Shown here one piece after another: positions 30,915 through 40,472 of a DNA stretch of 63,766 bases. Under the pieces are notes generated by a model. It ran no database searches. It worked only from the letters and a program-made list of their open reading frames with translations, and was not told the origin of the DNA. Position 1 is the first letter of the stretch. Each line of letters opens with the position of its first letter. The DNA comes from Dehalococcoidales bacterium (GTDB lineage Bacteria > Chloroflexota > Dehalococcoidia > Dehalococcoidales > RBG-16-60-22). The DNA lies in contig JAUVXN010000001.1 in NCBI GenBank assembly GCA_030603605.1, positions 1-63,766 on the forward strand. The letters are read 5' to 3'. The translations under genes were made by a program, and so were the position numbers.

Positions 30915-32231
30915 TTATCTTGTTATTAGCTGGCTTGGCAGCCAGAGAGCTATCTGTGGGAAAATGATGATCAGAATCATGCCAATTGCCTGAACGCCTA
31001 CAAACGGCAAGACAGAGCGGTAGATATCCCCCATGGTAATCCCCTCGGGCACCACACCCTTCAAGTAAAAGAGGTTAATGCCGTAGGGTGGGGTGAGAAA
31101 GCCCATTTCCATGTTTATGACGAATAGGATGCCGTACCATACAGGGTCGAAACCGAGGGCGGTAATAATCGGAACGAATATCGGCGTACAAATAAAAATA
31201 ATACCTGAAGCATCAAGAAATGTACCCATCACTATCATCAACAACATCATAATCGCCACTATCACATAGCGATTTACGGCAAAAGCTGTGACTAGACCCT
31301 CTATTAGCTCTTTAGCCCCAAGACCGCTATAAATAGAACTAAAGCTAATTGCCACTACAGCTATCCACATAATCATGGAGGTAAGGAGCATCGCTCGGTA
31401 GCAGACTTCCTTTAGCAATAGCCAGTTCACGCGGCGTTTTATGGCAGCGCAAGCCACAGCGCCAAGAGAGCCGACAGCAGCTGCCTCGGTGGGAGTAGCA
31501 ATCCCGCCGAGTATGCTGCCAAGTACGGCGACAACCAGCAGTAACGGCATGATAATCGCTCTTGTTGATACCAATTTTTCCCTGAACCTAACCCGCTGCT
31601 CGACAGGCACCACCGGACCGAGGCTAGGATTAAGGAAACATCTGATGCCGATATAAATGATAAACAGCGTGGAGAGCAGGAGCCCGGAGAGCATGCCACC
31701 GGCAAAGAGCTTGCCTACCGATTCTCCAGCAACCAGAGCATAGATTATCATCATCACACTGGGAGGGATGAGAATACCAAGGGCGCCACCGGCGGCAATG
31801 CATCCCATTGATATTGATTTGTCATAATTGCGGCGCAGCATAGAGGGTAAGGCGATGAGACCCATGGTAGTGGTAGCGGCTCCACTAATGCCAGACATAG
31901 CCGCAAATACGGTACAGACGATTATCGTACCCATAGCCAGGCCACCCTTTATACCACCCAACCAGTTATGCATCATCCCATACAGGTCATCGGCAATTCC
32001 GGAGCGCTCGAGTACCATGGCCATAAAAATAAATAAGGGAAGGGCAATGAGGACGATAGTCATAGAATAGCCGAATATATTACTTGCGAAGATAACCAGG
32101 GATTCTGGCCCCCACAGCAGCACAGCTGTTAATACCGCTACTCCGCCGAGACAAAAGACAATAGGTAAGCCAGTGGAAAGAAGCACCACCAGCCCAACAA
32201 ACATAAGGATTGTAACCAGACCAATATTCAT
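30915..32231 (-). CDS. dctM: TRAP transporter large permease DctM (system C)
   Basis: 438 residues, MNIGLVTILMFVGLVVLLST at the start. Landmarks: AAMSGISGAATTTMGLIALP, GGALGILIPPSVMMIIYALV, MEMGFLTPPYGINLFYLKGV. Overlaps DctQ by 4 bases. It is the last gene of the system C operon. Confidence 0.93.
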   Translation of the reverse strand: MNIGLVTILMFVGLVVLLSTGLPIVFCLGGVAVLTAVLLWGPESLVIFASNIFGYSMTIVLIALPLFIFMAMVLERSGIADDLYGMMHNWLGGIKGGLAMGTIIVCTVFAAMSGISGAATTTMGLIALPSMLRRNYDKSISMGCIAAGGALGILIPPSVMMIIYALVAGESVGKLFAGGMLSGLLLSTLFIIYIGIRCFLNPSLGPVVPVEQRVRFREKLVSTRAIIMPLLLVVAVLGSILGGIATPTEAAAVGSLGAVACAAIKRRVNWLLLKEVCYRAMLLTSMIMWIAVVAISFSSIYSGLGAKELIEGLVTAFAVNRYVIVAIMMLLMIVMGTFLDASGIIFICTPIFVPIITALGFDPVWYGILFVINMEMGFLTPPYGINLFYLKGVVPEGITMGDIYRSVLPFVGVQAIGMILIIIFPQIALWLPSQLITR

Positions 32232-32728
32232 AATCTATTCCCGTAAATTACGGTGCAAATGTTTCTGGAAAGCCTGGCCAAGGCTTGTAAGATTACAAGT
32301 ACTGCGCCGAGAGTTACTGCCCCTTTAAGCGGCCACATGGGTGGCGCCCAGGATGACGCATATTCAAACCCAAACATAATTGCTTCTATTGTTGCCAGCC
32401 CTGCCTTCCAGACAACCACACCACAGATAAGGAATATCATTGGAGAGGTAATAATATCAAGGAGTGCATGCTTCTGGGGAGAGAGACGGGATGAAAATAT
32501 ATCCATGTTGACGTGCCCGCCGTAACGAAGGGTATATGCACCGCCTATCATAAACAGCGCAGCAAATAGATAGCAACTCAAGTCATGAGTCCATATCTGC
32601 GGCAGATTAAACACACCCCTCAGGATGATTTCATATGTGATAACCAGTATAATCGGGATGATCAAAAAACTGACCGCTTTCCCCGTCCACTCACTTATAC
32701 CGTCAATTATGGTAAAAATCTTATTCAA
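32228..32728 (-). CDS. dctQ: TRAP transporter small permease DctQ (system C)
   Basis: 166 residues, four helices, FNLPQIWTHDLSCYLFAALF region. Preceded by a perfect hairpin at 32750-32779 in the 77-base gap to dctP. Confidence 0.88.
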   Translation of the reverse strand: MNKIFTIIDGISEWTGKAVSFLIIPIILVITYEIILRGVFNLPQIWTHDLSCYLFAALFMIGGAYTLRYGGHVNMDIFSSRLSPQKHALLDIITSPMIFLICGVVVWKAGLATIEAIMFGFEYASSWAPPMWPLKGAVTLGAVLVILQALARLSRNICTVIYGNRL

Positions 32729-32749
32729 CGCTGTTCTCTAACCATTCTT

Positions 32750-32779
32750 GCAGTCCGCCCGTGATTGCGGGCGGACTGC
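32750..32779 (-). terminator. Hairpin between dctP and dctQ (system C)
   Basis: GCAGTCCGCCCG and CGGGCGGACTGC pair over 12 bp with a 6-base loop. Confidence 0.7.
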
Positions 32780-32805
32780 AAAACCATTTACCTTATGGCT
32801 TACGT

Positions 32806-33894
32806 TTAATATTTTGCCTTTACCATTTCAAAAACGGTACCCGCTGCCTTGTGAACGTAGTATTCACTGCGAATCCTGACAACCTCTGTAGCTACGGGGT
32901 CGCCTTCTGCCAGCTTAGCCATGGCTTCTTCCGCGTAACTTCGATATTCGTTCAGAAAAGCCTCATCCGTAAGAAAAGTTCCCGTTAGGCCTAATTTATC
33001 CCATTTAGCGGTAACCGCCCCATAGGCTTCAGTTATCTGGGCCATAGTGGTGGCCCACAAAGTGGATTCACGGCCGCTCAGGATTATGATTTGGGCAAGG
33101 TCATCTGGCAGCTCATCGAGGAGGCTTTGCGCAATCACATGGGGTGACCCGGCACCCATAGGCATGGCGGGTGTAGTGTAGTAGTCAGTAAGTTCATGCG
33201 CTTTAAGACCATAGAGTGTTCCATAGTTGGTATGAGCGGCATCAACAACCCCGGTAGCCAGGGATGTGTATATCTCCGACATCGGGATGTAGGCGGGAGC
33301 GGCACCTGCAGCTGTCCAGATATCCATATGAATGCCAAAACTGCGCATCTTCATCCCCTGCATGTCCGCAAGGGTTTCTATAGGTTTCTTGGATAAGATT
33401 GCTTTGAAATCTCCCGAGTATGATAGGCCTACCAGGCCAAACTTCGCTAGCTCCCCTTTATACAGGTCATCTAAACCCAGTTCATACATCAAAAAGTTAA
33501 GGTCATGCCAGTCGCCACAGAACGGGCCATCGAAGATGCCTGCCGTTGGAATCATGCCCTTGAGGTAGCCGGAAATCAAGTAACCCATCTCGAATGTGCG
33601 ATCACGCAGTGCGTCAAACATTTCGTCAGCAGGTGTGAGCTCCGGTGCGTAGAAAATGTCAAAGGTGATTCGGCCATCAGTGTTTTTTTCTACTATTTCG
33701 CAAAACTTTGTGGTTATCGGATGGGCATTAAAGTCACCTTTGGGCATACCGGTCTGGAACCTCCATTGGTACGTCTGCACCGCCGGGGCTGCTGGGGCTG
33801 CCGGCGCTTCCTCTTTGGCACAACCGACAATTGACATACCGAGTATCGAAATAACCATCACTAGGACCAGTAAGATTTGTATTCCTTTTTTCAT
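32806..33894 (-). CDS. dctP: TRAP transporter substrate-binding lipoprotein DctP (system C)
   Basis: 362 residues. Lipoprotein signal …VGCAKEEAPAA and a short linker. The binding motif is GMKMRSFGIHMDIWTAAGAA, then IPMSEIYTSLATGVVDAAHT. Distinct from the other five in the pocket region, so the substrate likely differs. Promoter at 33986-34015. Confidence 0.9.
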   Translation of the reverse strand: MKKGIQILLVLVMVISILGMSIVGCAKEEAPAAPAAPAVQTYQWRFQTGMPKGDFNAHPITTKFCEIVEKNTDGRITFDIFYAPELTPADEMFDALRDRTFEMGYLISGYLKGMIPTAGIFDGPFCGDWHDLNFLMYELGLDDLYKGELAKFGLVGLSYSGDFKAILSKKPIETLADMQGMKMRSFGIHMDIWTAAGAAPAYIPMSEIYTSLATGVVDAAHTNYGTLYGLKAHELTDYYTTPAMPMGAGSPHVIAQSLLDELPDDLAQIIILSGRESTLWATTMAQITEAYGAVTAKWDKLGLTGTFLTDEAFLNEYRSYAEEAMAKLAEGDPVATEVVRIRSEYYVHKAAGTVFEMVKAKY

Positions 33895-33985
33895 TTTATA
33901 TTCTCCTTTGCTTATTAGTTGACCTCTATTTGCCCATTAAACTTCTTGCTGCAGCACCACCTCCCTTCCTGTAAAATTCTTACCT

Positions 33986-34015
33986 ACTATAATCTTTAAA
34001 TGCCAAAATTGTCAA
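33986..34015 (-). promoter_or_regulatory. TRAP promoter, system C
   Basis: Minus strand: TTGACA (34015-34010), 18 bases, TATAGT (33991-33986), with the GGGTAAATATTTTAGCTATG box just upstream. Confidence 0.8.
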
Positions 34016-34051
34016 GCCACATAGCTAAAATATTTACCCTAGTTGATACCA

Positions 34052-34093
34052 GGCAGGGCACTGACCCCGATTACGGCCAAGGCTCCTCACGGG
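34052..34093 (-). ncRNA. Structured element, truncated copy
   Basis: Matches the 3' half of the element at 43663-43761: CCGTGAGGAGCC, GGCCGTAATCGGGG and AGTGCCCTGCC. The 5' half is missing, cut off near the CoA-transferase stop. Confidence 0.6.
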
Positions 34094-34103
34094 TAACAAT
34101 CAC

Positions 34104-35294
34104 CTACTGACTCTCTTTGTAGGCAAGCAGTTCATTTAGCAGCCAATCGTTATGCTCCCCAAGCAGGGGGTCAGGTCCTCTTATCGCTCCTGGGGTCTCA
34201 CTCAGTTTGGCGAAAACCCCTGGAAGCTCCCTCTTACCTACCTCGGGGTGATTAATCTCAACAAAAAACTCTCGGGCTCGAAGATGTGGGTCATTATATA
34301 GTTCTTCTCCGCTATAAACGGAACCGGAGGCTATATTTACCTTTTGAAGTTGTTTCATTACTTCAATATGGGTATGTCCAATAGTCCATTCGGTGATGAT
34401 TTTGTCCAGCTCATCTTGGTTTTTCAACCGGCAAAGCCTATCCTGGAAGCGCTCATCATCAATAAGCTCTGGCTTACCCATAATCAGGCAGATGTCTTTC
34501 CATTCATCATCATTCTCCACGGCAATGGCTACCCACTTATCTTCGCCTTGGCACCGGTAGCAGCCATGCGGTGCCATAACCTCATCTCTATTACCTCGGG
34601 GTAGGGGTATTCTTCCATTCATAGTGAATTCCATTATTGCCTCTGGCATACAGGTAAGCAAGGCTTCAACCTCCGAGATATCTATGTGCTGTCCTTCTCC
34701 GGTTGCATCTCGGTAACGCAGAGCAGCTAGGGCAGCAAAGGCAGCTGAGGTTGCTGAAGTCTGATCCGAAATTACCGTTCCACATCCTAACGGCGGGCTA
34801 TCAGGATAACCTATAAGGGAGTTTAAGCCAGAGTAAGCCTCTAAAACCTGGCCGAAGGCCAGGCAGTCCTTATCTGGTCCGGTGGCTCCATAGCCAGAGA
34901 GGGAAATCATTATCAAATCTGGTTTTACCTCTTTCAGTACAGAGTAGCCTAAGCCAAGACTATCCAGCACCCTTGGGGCATAGTTTTCTATTACTATATC
35001 AGTTATCCCTATCAGGCGTTTTACTGCCTCTACGTTTTCGGGCTGTTTAAGGTCAAAGACACAGTCTTTCTTTCCCCTATTAAGAAGGGCAAAGTATCCA
35101 CTTCGGTTCAGCCCCCGTTTGCCCTCAGCAAAGGGCTCATATCTCCTCGAAGCATCCGGGAGTGCCGGGTTCTCAATCTTGATTACCTCAGCCCCCATGT
35201 CTGACAGCATCATTCCACACGTTGGCCCTGCCCAGTGTAGTGTGAACTCAACCACCCTTATCCCGTCTAATGGTAATGACCCTGCCTTTTTCAT
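34104..35294 (-). CDS. Class III (CaiB/BaiF-type) CoA-transferase
   Basis: 396 residues, MKKAGSLPLDGIRVVEFTLH at the start. Family features: GMMLSDMGAEVIKIENP, D-x-K-x-P-E, IVIENYAPRVLDSLGLGY, DLIMISLSGYGATGP, and the catalytic-Asp segment CGTVISDQTSATSAAFAALA. It moves CoA from an acyl-CoA to another carboxylate. Last gene of the system D operon (dctP-dctQ-dctM-CoA-transferase pair), suggesting it activates the acid imported by system D. It follows the upstream relative by 14 bases. Confidence 0.9.
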   Translation of the reverse strand: MKKAGSLPLDGIRVVEFTLHWAGPTCGMMLSDMGAEVIKIENPALPDASRRYEPFAEGKRGLNRSGYFALLNRGKKDCVFDLKQPENVEAVKRLIGITDIVIENYAPRVLDSLGLGYSVLKEVKPDLIMISLSGYGATGPDKDCLAFGQVLEAYSGLNSLIGYPDSPPLGCGTVISDQTSATSAAFAALAALRYRDATGEGQHIDISEVEALLTCMPEAIMEFTMNGRIPLPRGNRDEVMAPHGCYRCQGEDKWVAIAVENDDEWKDICLIMGKPELIDDERFQDRLCRLKNQDELDKIITEWTIGHTHIEVMKQLQKVNIASGSVYSGEELYNDPHLRAREFFVEINHPEVGKRELPGVFAKLSETPGAIRGPDPLLGEHNDWLLNELLAYKESQ

Positions 35295-35308
35295 GTCAGC
35301 ACTCCTTG

Positions 35309-36514
35309 TTAGATTATACCAGCCTCATACATTTTCACCAGCTCTTCTTTGGTATAGCCAAGCTGGTTACAATAGACATCCTCATTATGCTGTCCCAGAA
35401 GTGGTGCTGGTCGGCGGATTGACCACGGTGTCTTGGGAAACTTATATGGTGCGCCGGGATAGGTGAGCCTGCCGGCTTTGGGATGCTCTATATCTACGAA
35501 AAAGCCACGCTCTTCCAATTGCCTGCTCTCCATCACGTCTGCCATCGAGTTAACCGGGGCAAATGGAATTTTCTTTACTCTTGCTAGCTCAAAGATTTCT
35601 GCCTTGGTATGCTTCATTGACCACTCTGTCATTAGCGGTTCTAGACTTTCCCAATGTTCTGCTCTGGAGTATGCATCCTTGAATAACTCTTCATCAGCCC
35701 ACTCTGGATTACCCATTATCTCAACCCATCTCTGCCAATGATGTGGCTCAGCCACATGAAGGAACACCCATCCATCCTTACATTTCAGGAACTGAATTGG
35801 AGCATACTCAGCTCTGGCCGCTCTGGTAGCACTCCAGTGCGCATAAGGCCAATATGGAGCGTAGAGCCCTAACGATAGAAACAGAACTTCTAGTTGGGAT
35901 ACATCCACCTGTTGACCAAGGCCAGACTTTCTCCGCGCATGGAGGGCGCACATAGTCGCTACTGCTGCGGTAATACCGGTTACAAAGGCAGCCATCTGCA
36001 TCACCCTGAGAGGTTCTTGCTCTGTTGTCCCTGCATAGCGTGGAGTTATGTAGCCTGCTCCCCCCATGTGCCAACCAGTGAGGTCAGAACCCTTGTAGTC
36101 TTTATATGGTCCTGTCTGACCGAACGGGGTTATAGAGGTCATTATTAGACATGGATTAAGTGATTTCAGGTTGCTGTGGTCAAGCCCTAAAGCCGCCATT
36201 TTACCGGGCTTGGTATCCTCGATAAGAATATCAGCATCCTTAACTAGCTTTTGAAAAATCCCCCTGCCGGTCGCTTTGTCAAGATTTAGGGTTACCCCAA
36301 GCTTATTTGTGTTCAGGTAGAGGAACAGTCCACTACGCTCGCTCCCTGGAATATCATCCAGGAAAGGTCCCCTTCTTCTGGCTGTATCGCCTTGTCCCGG
36401 CTCCTCAATTTTTAGAACCTTTGCCCCAAGGTCGGCGAATAACTTGGCACAAAAAGGGGCACTAATGGAGTGCCCATATTCAACAACCTTGACATCTTTA
36501 AAACATAATTCCAA
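35309..36514 (-). CDS. Class III CoA-transferase homologue lacking the usual catalytic Asp
   Basis: 401 residues, MELCFKDVKVVEYGHSISAP at the start. It has FADLGAKVLKIEEPGQGD, LNLDKATGRGIFQKL, LIEDTKPGKMAALGLDH and PCLIMTSITPFGQTGPYKDY. By hand alignment with its neighbour, the position of the catalytic Asp (SDQTS there) reads MAAFVTG here, i.e. Ala/Phe. It may form a heteromer with the 34104 enzyme or have lost transferase activity. It starts 29 bases after DctM (system D). Confidence 0.88.
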   Translation of the reverse strand: MELCFKDVKVVEYGHSISAPFCAKLFADLGAKVLKIEEPGQGDTARRRGPFLDDIPGSERSGLFLYLNTNKLGVTLNLDKATGRGIFQKLVKDADILIEDTKPGKMAALGLDHSNLKSLNPCLIMTSITPFGQTGPYKDYKGSDLTGWHMGGAGYITPRYAGTTEQEPLRVMQMAAFVTGITAAVATMCALHARRKSGLGQQVDVSQLEVLFLSLGLYAPYWPYAHWSATRAARAEYAPIQFLKCKDGWVFLHVAEPHHWQRWVEIMGNPEWADEELFKDAYSRAEHWESLEPLMTEWSMKHTKAEIFELARVKKIPFAPVNSMADVMESRQLEERGFFVDIEHPKAGRLTYPGAPYKFPKTPWSIRRPAPLLGQHNEDVYCNQLGYTKEELVKMYEAGII

Positions 36515-36543
36515 TCTTCTTATTGCCTCCTCTTAGCACTGTT

Positions 36544-37866
36544 CTATCCTCCGCCCTTAATAACTATGTTAGGAAGCCACAGGGCTATCTGGGGGAATAT
36601 CATGACCGCAGCCAGCCCAATCGCTTGAAGGGCTACGAATGGTGTAATTGAGCGATAAATGTCTCCCATCGTTACTCCCTCTGGAACAATCCCCTTCAGA
36701 TAGAACAGGTTGAAGCCAAAGGGGGGTGTCAGGAAAGCCATCTCCATATTTACCACGAAAAGTATACCAAACCATAGAGGGTTAAAGTCTAACATCGTGA
36801 TTATGGGTACAAAGATTGGAGTGCAAAGTAAAACTATGCCCCCAGGGTCAAGAAACATTCCCAAGATGAAGAAGGTACACTGTATCCCTATGAGGACTAT
36901 CCAGCGATTCACTTCCAGTGCGGTTATCATCTCTCCCAAGTACCGCGGGCCTCCTATTGCACAGTAGACAGTGGTGAAACATGCGGCTCCGACCACAAGC
37001 CACAGAATCATACAGTTGAGTCGGAGGGTACGGTAGCATATTTCTTTGATAATTTGCCATTTAAGACTGCGGCGGATGGCGGCGCAGATGAGGCTACCTG
37101 CTGCCCCTACCCCGGCAGCCTCGGTAGGAGTTGCCAGCCCACTGACAATTGACCCCAGAACGGCAGCAATGAGCAAAGTAGGGAGGATTACCGCTCTAAG
37201 GGAGCCGAATTTCTCTCTCCAGTTAGGCCTCTCCTGCTTTGGCGGCACTGGACCCAACTGTGGCTGAATCAAGCATCTTACACCTATATAGGTACAGAAC
37301 ATAGTGGAAAGGAGCAAGCCTGGGAAAACACCTCCGAGAAACATGCCCCCTACCGATTCCCCCGCACAAAGCGCGTAAAGGATCATCAGAACGCTGGGAG
37401 GAATAAGCACTCCCAGGGCTCCCCCGGCGGCAATGCATCCCACTGCTATCCGTTTGTCGTAATTGCGGCTAAACATCGCTGGCAGGGCGACGACCCCCAC
37501 ACTAATGATGACTGCCCCGCTTATCCCGGACATGGCGGCAAATATGGTGCAGGTCAATACCGATGCCATGGCCAAGCCGCCTTTTACAGGACCCATCCAG
37601 TTGTAGACGGCGCTAAAAAGGTCATCCGCTATACCGGAACGTTCAAGCGTTATTCCCATAAAGACGAACAGGAGGACAGCTACCAGGAGCCAGCTGGTCA
37701 TCGTAGCCAGAAAACGCGGGGCGATCACATAAAGGGCATCGGGACCCCACAGGAAAAAGGTGAATACCATAGCCAAGCCACCTAAGGCAAAGGCCAGAGG
37801 AAGCCCCAGCGCCAGCCCCGCTGCCAAGGAGCCAAACATGATTATGGTAATAAGCCCGACATCCAT
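36544..37866 (-). CDS. dctM: TRAP transporter large permease DctM (system D)
   Basis: 440 residues, MDVGLITIIMFGSLAAGLAL at the start. Landmarks: AAMSGISGAVIISVGVVALP (less typical than the SGAATVTMG of the others), GGALGVLIPPSVLMILYALC, MEMAFLTPPFGFNLFYLKGI. It stands 7 bases from DctQ rather than overlapping it. Followed by two CoA-transferases in the same operon. Confidence 0.93.
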   Translation of the reverse strand: MDVGLITIIMFGSLAAGLALGLPLAFALGGLAMVFTFFLWGPDALYVIAPRFLATMTSWLLVAVLLFVFMGITLERSGIADDLFSAVYNWMGPVKGGLAMASVLTCTIFAAMSGISGAVIISVGVVALPAMFSRNYDKRIAVGCIAAGGALGVLIPPSVLMILYALCAGESVGGMFLGGVFPGLLLSTMFCTYIGVRCLIQPQLGPVPPKQERPNWREKFGSLRAVILPTLLIAAVLGSIVSGLATPTEAAGVGAAGSLICAAIRRSLKWQIIKEICYRTLRLNCMILWLVVGAACFTTVYCAIGGPRYLGEMITALEVNRWIVLIGIQCTFFILGMFLDPGGIVLLCTPIFVPIITMLDFNPLWFGILFVVNMEMAFLTPPFGFNLFYLKGIVPEGVTMGDIYRSITPFVALQAIGLAAVMIFPQIALWLPNIVIKGGG

Positions 37867-37873
37867 TATAATC

Positions 37874-38377
37874 CTATCTCCTTCCGACCACGGTAAGGAA
37901 GTCCCTTATGAATTTAGCTAGCCCTTGAAGCAGAAGCAGAAAAGCGGCTATGGGTATCACTGCCTTGAGGGGATATAGTGGGGGGCCCCAAACAGTGTAA
38001 GAAACCTCCTGTTTTAATATGGAGTCCCAGGCAAACTCAGCCCCTTTCCACAGCATCAGGCCACAGAAAAGGAAAAAAAGTGTCGAGGTAATCAAGTCTA
38101 TGATGGCCTTCCCCCGTGTAGGGAAGCGCCCGTAAAGTATGTCTACATTGACATGTCCACGGTGAAGGAAGGTGTATGCCCCACCCAGCGCAAAGTGAGC
38201 ACCAAAAATCATGGTACTCGTCTCATGTGCCCAAATGGTAGGGGCATTGAATACGTATCTAAGCATTACCTCCAGTACTACTATGCCAATTACCGGGATT
38301 ACCAGGAAGCAAAAAATCCGTCCTCCCCATTCATTAATGCTATCAATAAAGCTCAGAAAACGTTCTATTTTATGCAT
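37874..38377 (-). CDS. dctQ: TRAP transporter small permease DctQ (system D)
   Basis: 167 residues, four helices. Region FNAPTIWAHETSTMIFGAHF, then HRGHVNVDILYGRFPTRGKA. Separated from dctP by a hairpin at 38394-38425. Confidence 0.88.
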   Translation of the reverse strand: MHKIERFLSFIDSINEWGGRIFCFLVIPVIGIVVLEVMLRYVFNAPTIWAHETSTMIFGAHFALGGAYTFLHRGHVNVDILYGRFPTRGKAIIDLITSTLFFLFCGLMLWKGAEFAWDSILKQEVSYTVWGPPLYPLKAVIPIAAFLLLLQGLAKFIRDFLTVVGRR

Positions 38378-38393
38378 GTTCTCGTCTTTGAGA

Positions 38394-38425
38394 GAGGGGG
38401 GATGAAGTGTTACTTATCCCCCCTC
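38394..38425 (-). terminator. Hairpin between dctP and dctQ (system D)
   Basis: GAGGGGGGAT and ATCCCCCCTC form a perfect 10-bp stem with a 12-base loop. Confidence 0.65.
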
Positions 38426-38446
38426 GTAGGCTCACGACTCTTGTCT

Positions 38447-39607
38447 TCAGTCTATATACCCCAAGAGCCTGAGATAATCTTTTAGCATTGTGATTGCCTT
38501 GGCGCAATACTCATCTTTTTCGGCTAGCTTCTCCCAGATGGACATTGATACTTCTGCCATCTTATTCACATCGCTCGCGGGCAGCTGATTTACCTCAATA
38601 CCATGGTCCTTCATTACTATCGCAAGGTTTTCAGCGGCCCCATATTCGGAAAGCCTACCGAAATGGGCACCCCTCTCTTGAGCAACATAAAACAGGATGG
38701 CCTGGAGATCTTTGGGCAGTGTTTCCCAAATGTCCAAGTTCATAAAGCTGACATTCCAATCGAGGAACAGCACGTTCGGTTGTGAGTAATACTGCGTAAC
38801 CTCGTGAAACTTCAAGTCATACATTGAGAATATGTCTCCGAAGGAAGCGGCGTCAACAACGCCTGTAGCCAGCGCCATATAAATCTCGTCGACAGGCACA
38901 TAAACCGTTGCCGCTCCGAGTGCTCCCACCAGTTCCGCTGTGTAGCCGACAGTCCTTATTTTCATCCCTTGGAAGTCGTCTATGCTGGTGATAGGGAGCT
39001 TCGACAGAAAGGCGAAGCCGCCACTTGTCAGGGGGCTGATATAACGAATGCCCTGCGTAGCATAGGCCTCCCGTAGCAGGTCTATAAATCCCAAGTCGTA
39101 GAAGAAAATGTCACCTTCTACATTCTTTCGAAAAGTGCCTGGGAGACCGGCCGCTATGTCTGTAATAGGAAGCACGCCTTTATAGTATGCCCCATGGGAC
39201 ATAGCTATCTCAAACACCCCTTTTGCACAGGCATCGAGTATGTCCGTGTTCGCCACCAACTCTCCAGTGGGGTGGGCGGTAATGTCAATCCTTCCATCAG
39301 ACGCTTCCCTGACCCCGTCAGTAAAACCCAGACACATGTAGCGATAGCCTGCCATGGGAGAGGTGACCCATGTCTGCATCCGCCACTTGAGTACCTCTGC
39401 CTCTGGTGCTGGTGCTGGTTTGGCTGGCGTGACCGGTGCTGGCGTGACTGCCGGTGTAGTCGGTGCTGGCTTGACCGGGGCTGGCTTAGCTGGTGCTGCC
39501 GGAGCTGGTTTAGCCGGTGCCTCTTCCTTGGCACAGCCGACAATTGACATACCAACTATGGAAAGCACCATCACCAGGACCAGTAAAATTTGTATTCCTT
39601 TCTTCAT
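38447..39607 (-). CDS. dctP: TRAP transporter substrate-binding lipoprotein DctP (system D)
   Basis: 386 residues. Lipoprotein signal …VGCAKEEAPAK, then a Pro-Ala-Lys linker of about 45 residues built from PAKPAP-type repeats. Binding motif GMKIRTVGYTAELVGALGAA, then VPVDEIYMALATGVVDAASF. Operon context with CoA-transferases suggests an organic acid later converted to its CoA ester. Promoter at 39699-39727. Confidence 0.9.
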   Translation of the reverse strand: MKKGIQILLVLVMVLSIVGMSIVGCAKEEAPAKPAPAAPAKPAPVKPAPTTPAVTPAPVTPAKPAPAPEAEVLKWRMQTWVTSPMAGYRYMCLGFTDGVREASDGRIDITAHPTGELVANTDILDACAKGVFEIAMSHGAYYKGVLPITDIAAGLPGTFRKNVEGDIFFYDLGFIDLLREAYATQGIRYISPLTSGGFAFLSKLPITSIDDFQGMKIRTVGYTAELVGALGAATVYVPVDEIYMALATGVVDAASFGDIFSMYDLKFHEVTQYYSQPNVLFLDWNVSFMNLDIWETLPKDLQAILFYVAQERGAHFGRLSEYGAAENLAIVMKDHGIEVNQLPASDVNKMAEVSMSIWEKLAEKDEYCAKAITMLKDYLRLLGYID

Positions 39608-39698
39608 TTTGTCTCCTTTGCTTAGTTAGTTGACCTCTATTTGTCTATTAAAAATCTCTTTCCGCAGCATCACCTCCCTTCCTGTGTAATCCTTGCCT

Positions 39699-39727
39699 AC
39701 TATAGTTGTGAAATATCAAATTGTCAA
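39699..39727 (-). promoter_or_regulatory. TRAP promoter, system D
   Basis: Minus strand: TTGACA (39727-39722), 17 bases, TATAGT (39704-39699), with GGGTAGATATTTTAGCTATG upstream. Confidence 0.8.
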
Positions 39728-39872
39728 GCCCCATAGCTAAAATATCTACCCTGATTGATGCCAAGCAGGGGCGTGATGCTCTGTAATTCCTTTGGTAACG
39801 TGAAGGATTAGCTGGTTTTACTGGCTCTAACCCTTTAAGGCGATATTGATGTCTATTAAATCTTGCCATTTA

Positions 39873-40472
39873 CTACCTCATGCCCGGTGGTTGACCACTC
39901 TCACCTTTTTTGTGAGCCGCTTGGATAGCAGCGCTCTGCGTGGCCCGATACTCAGGGTCTTGCCATCGCCTCCTTTGATCCGTGCTCATCTTGGCCCGAT
40001 ACTCAGGGTCTTGCCATCGTTTCTTTAAAGCAGCAGACAATTTTGCCCTGCTCTCATCAGACGGGCTGGGGCGTTTGTGAGCCGCGCTCTGCTTGGTCCG
40101 ATACTCAGGGTCTTGCCAGTGCCTTATTTCAGCCGTGCTCATCTTGGCCCGATACTCAGGGTCTTGCCACCGCCTCCTTTGAGCCGCGCTCTGCATGACC
40201 CGATACTCAGGGTCTTGCCACAGCCTGCTTTGAGCAGCGCTCAGCTTGGCCCGATACTCAGGGTTTCGCCGATAATTTTCTAGCTGTGTTTCAGCTAGAA
40301 AGGACACGGATTGCCTGGCAACTGCGCAGTATCCTTTAACCTGGCCGTCACTAGCTACAGCTTCAACCGGCTGTCCGCAAGCAGGGCAGATGACCCAGAC
40401 ACGCTCCGTCTTCACCACTACTAATCCTACACGATTGAGCACGACCAACTGGGCCTCCTTCATCCAAGCCAA
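39873..40472 (-). CDS. Short-repeat protein (RWQDPEYRAKMS repeats) with an N-terminal zinc ribbon
   Basis: 199 residues from ATG 40472, overlapping the end of system E dctM by 13 bases. Residues 25-50 hold CPACGQPV and a later Cys, a likely zinc knuckle. From about residue 65 there are roughly eight copies of a 17-residue unit based on RWQDPEYRAKxSAAQ. Such units occur as NUMOD3-like DNA-binding repeats next to HNH or GIY-YIG homing nucleases, but no nuclease domain is present here. The DNA is a matching 51-base repeat. Probably a DNA-binding remnant of a mobile endonuclease, or a free-standing relative. Confidence 0.7.
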   Translation of the reverse strand: MAWMKEAQLVVLNRVGLVVVKTERVWVICPACGQPVEAVASDGQVKGYCAVARQSVSFLAETQLENYRRNPEYRAKLSAAQSRLWQDPEYRVMQSAAQRRRWQDPEYRAKMSTAEIRHWQDPEYRTKQSAAHKRPSPSDESRAKLSAALKKRWQDPEYRAKMSTDQRRRWQDPEYRATQSAAIQAAHKKGESGQPPGMR

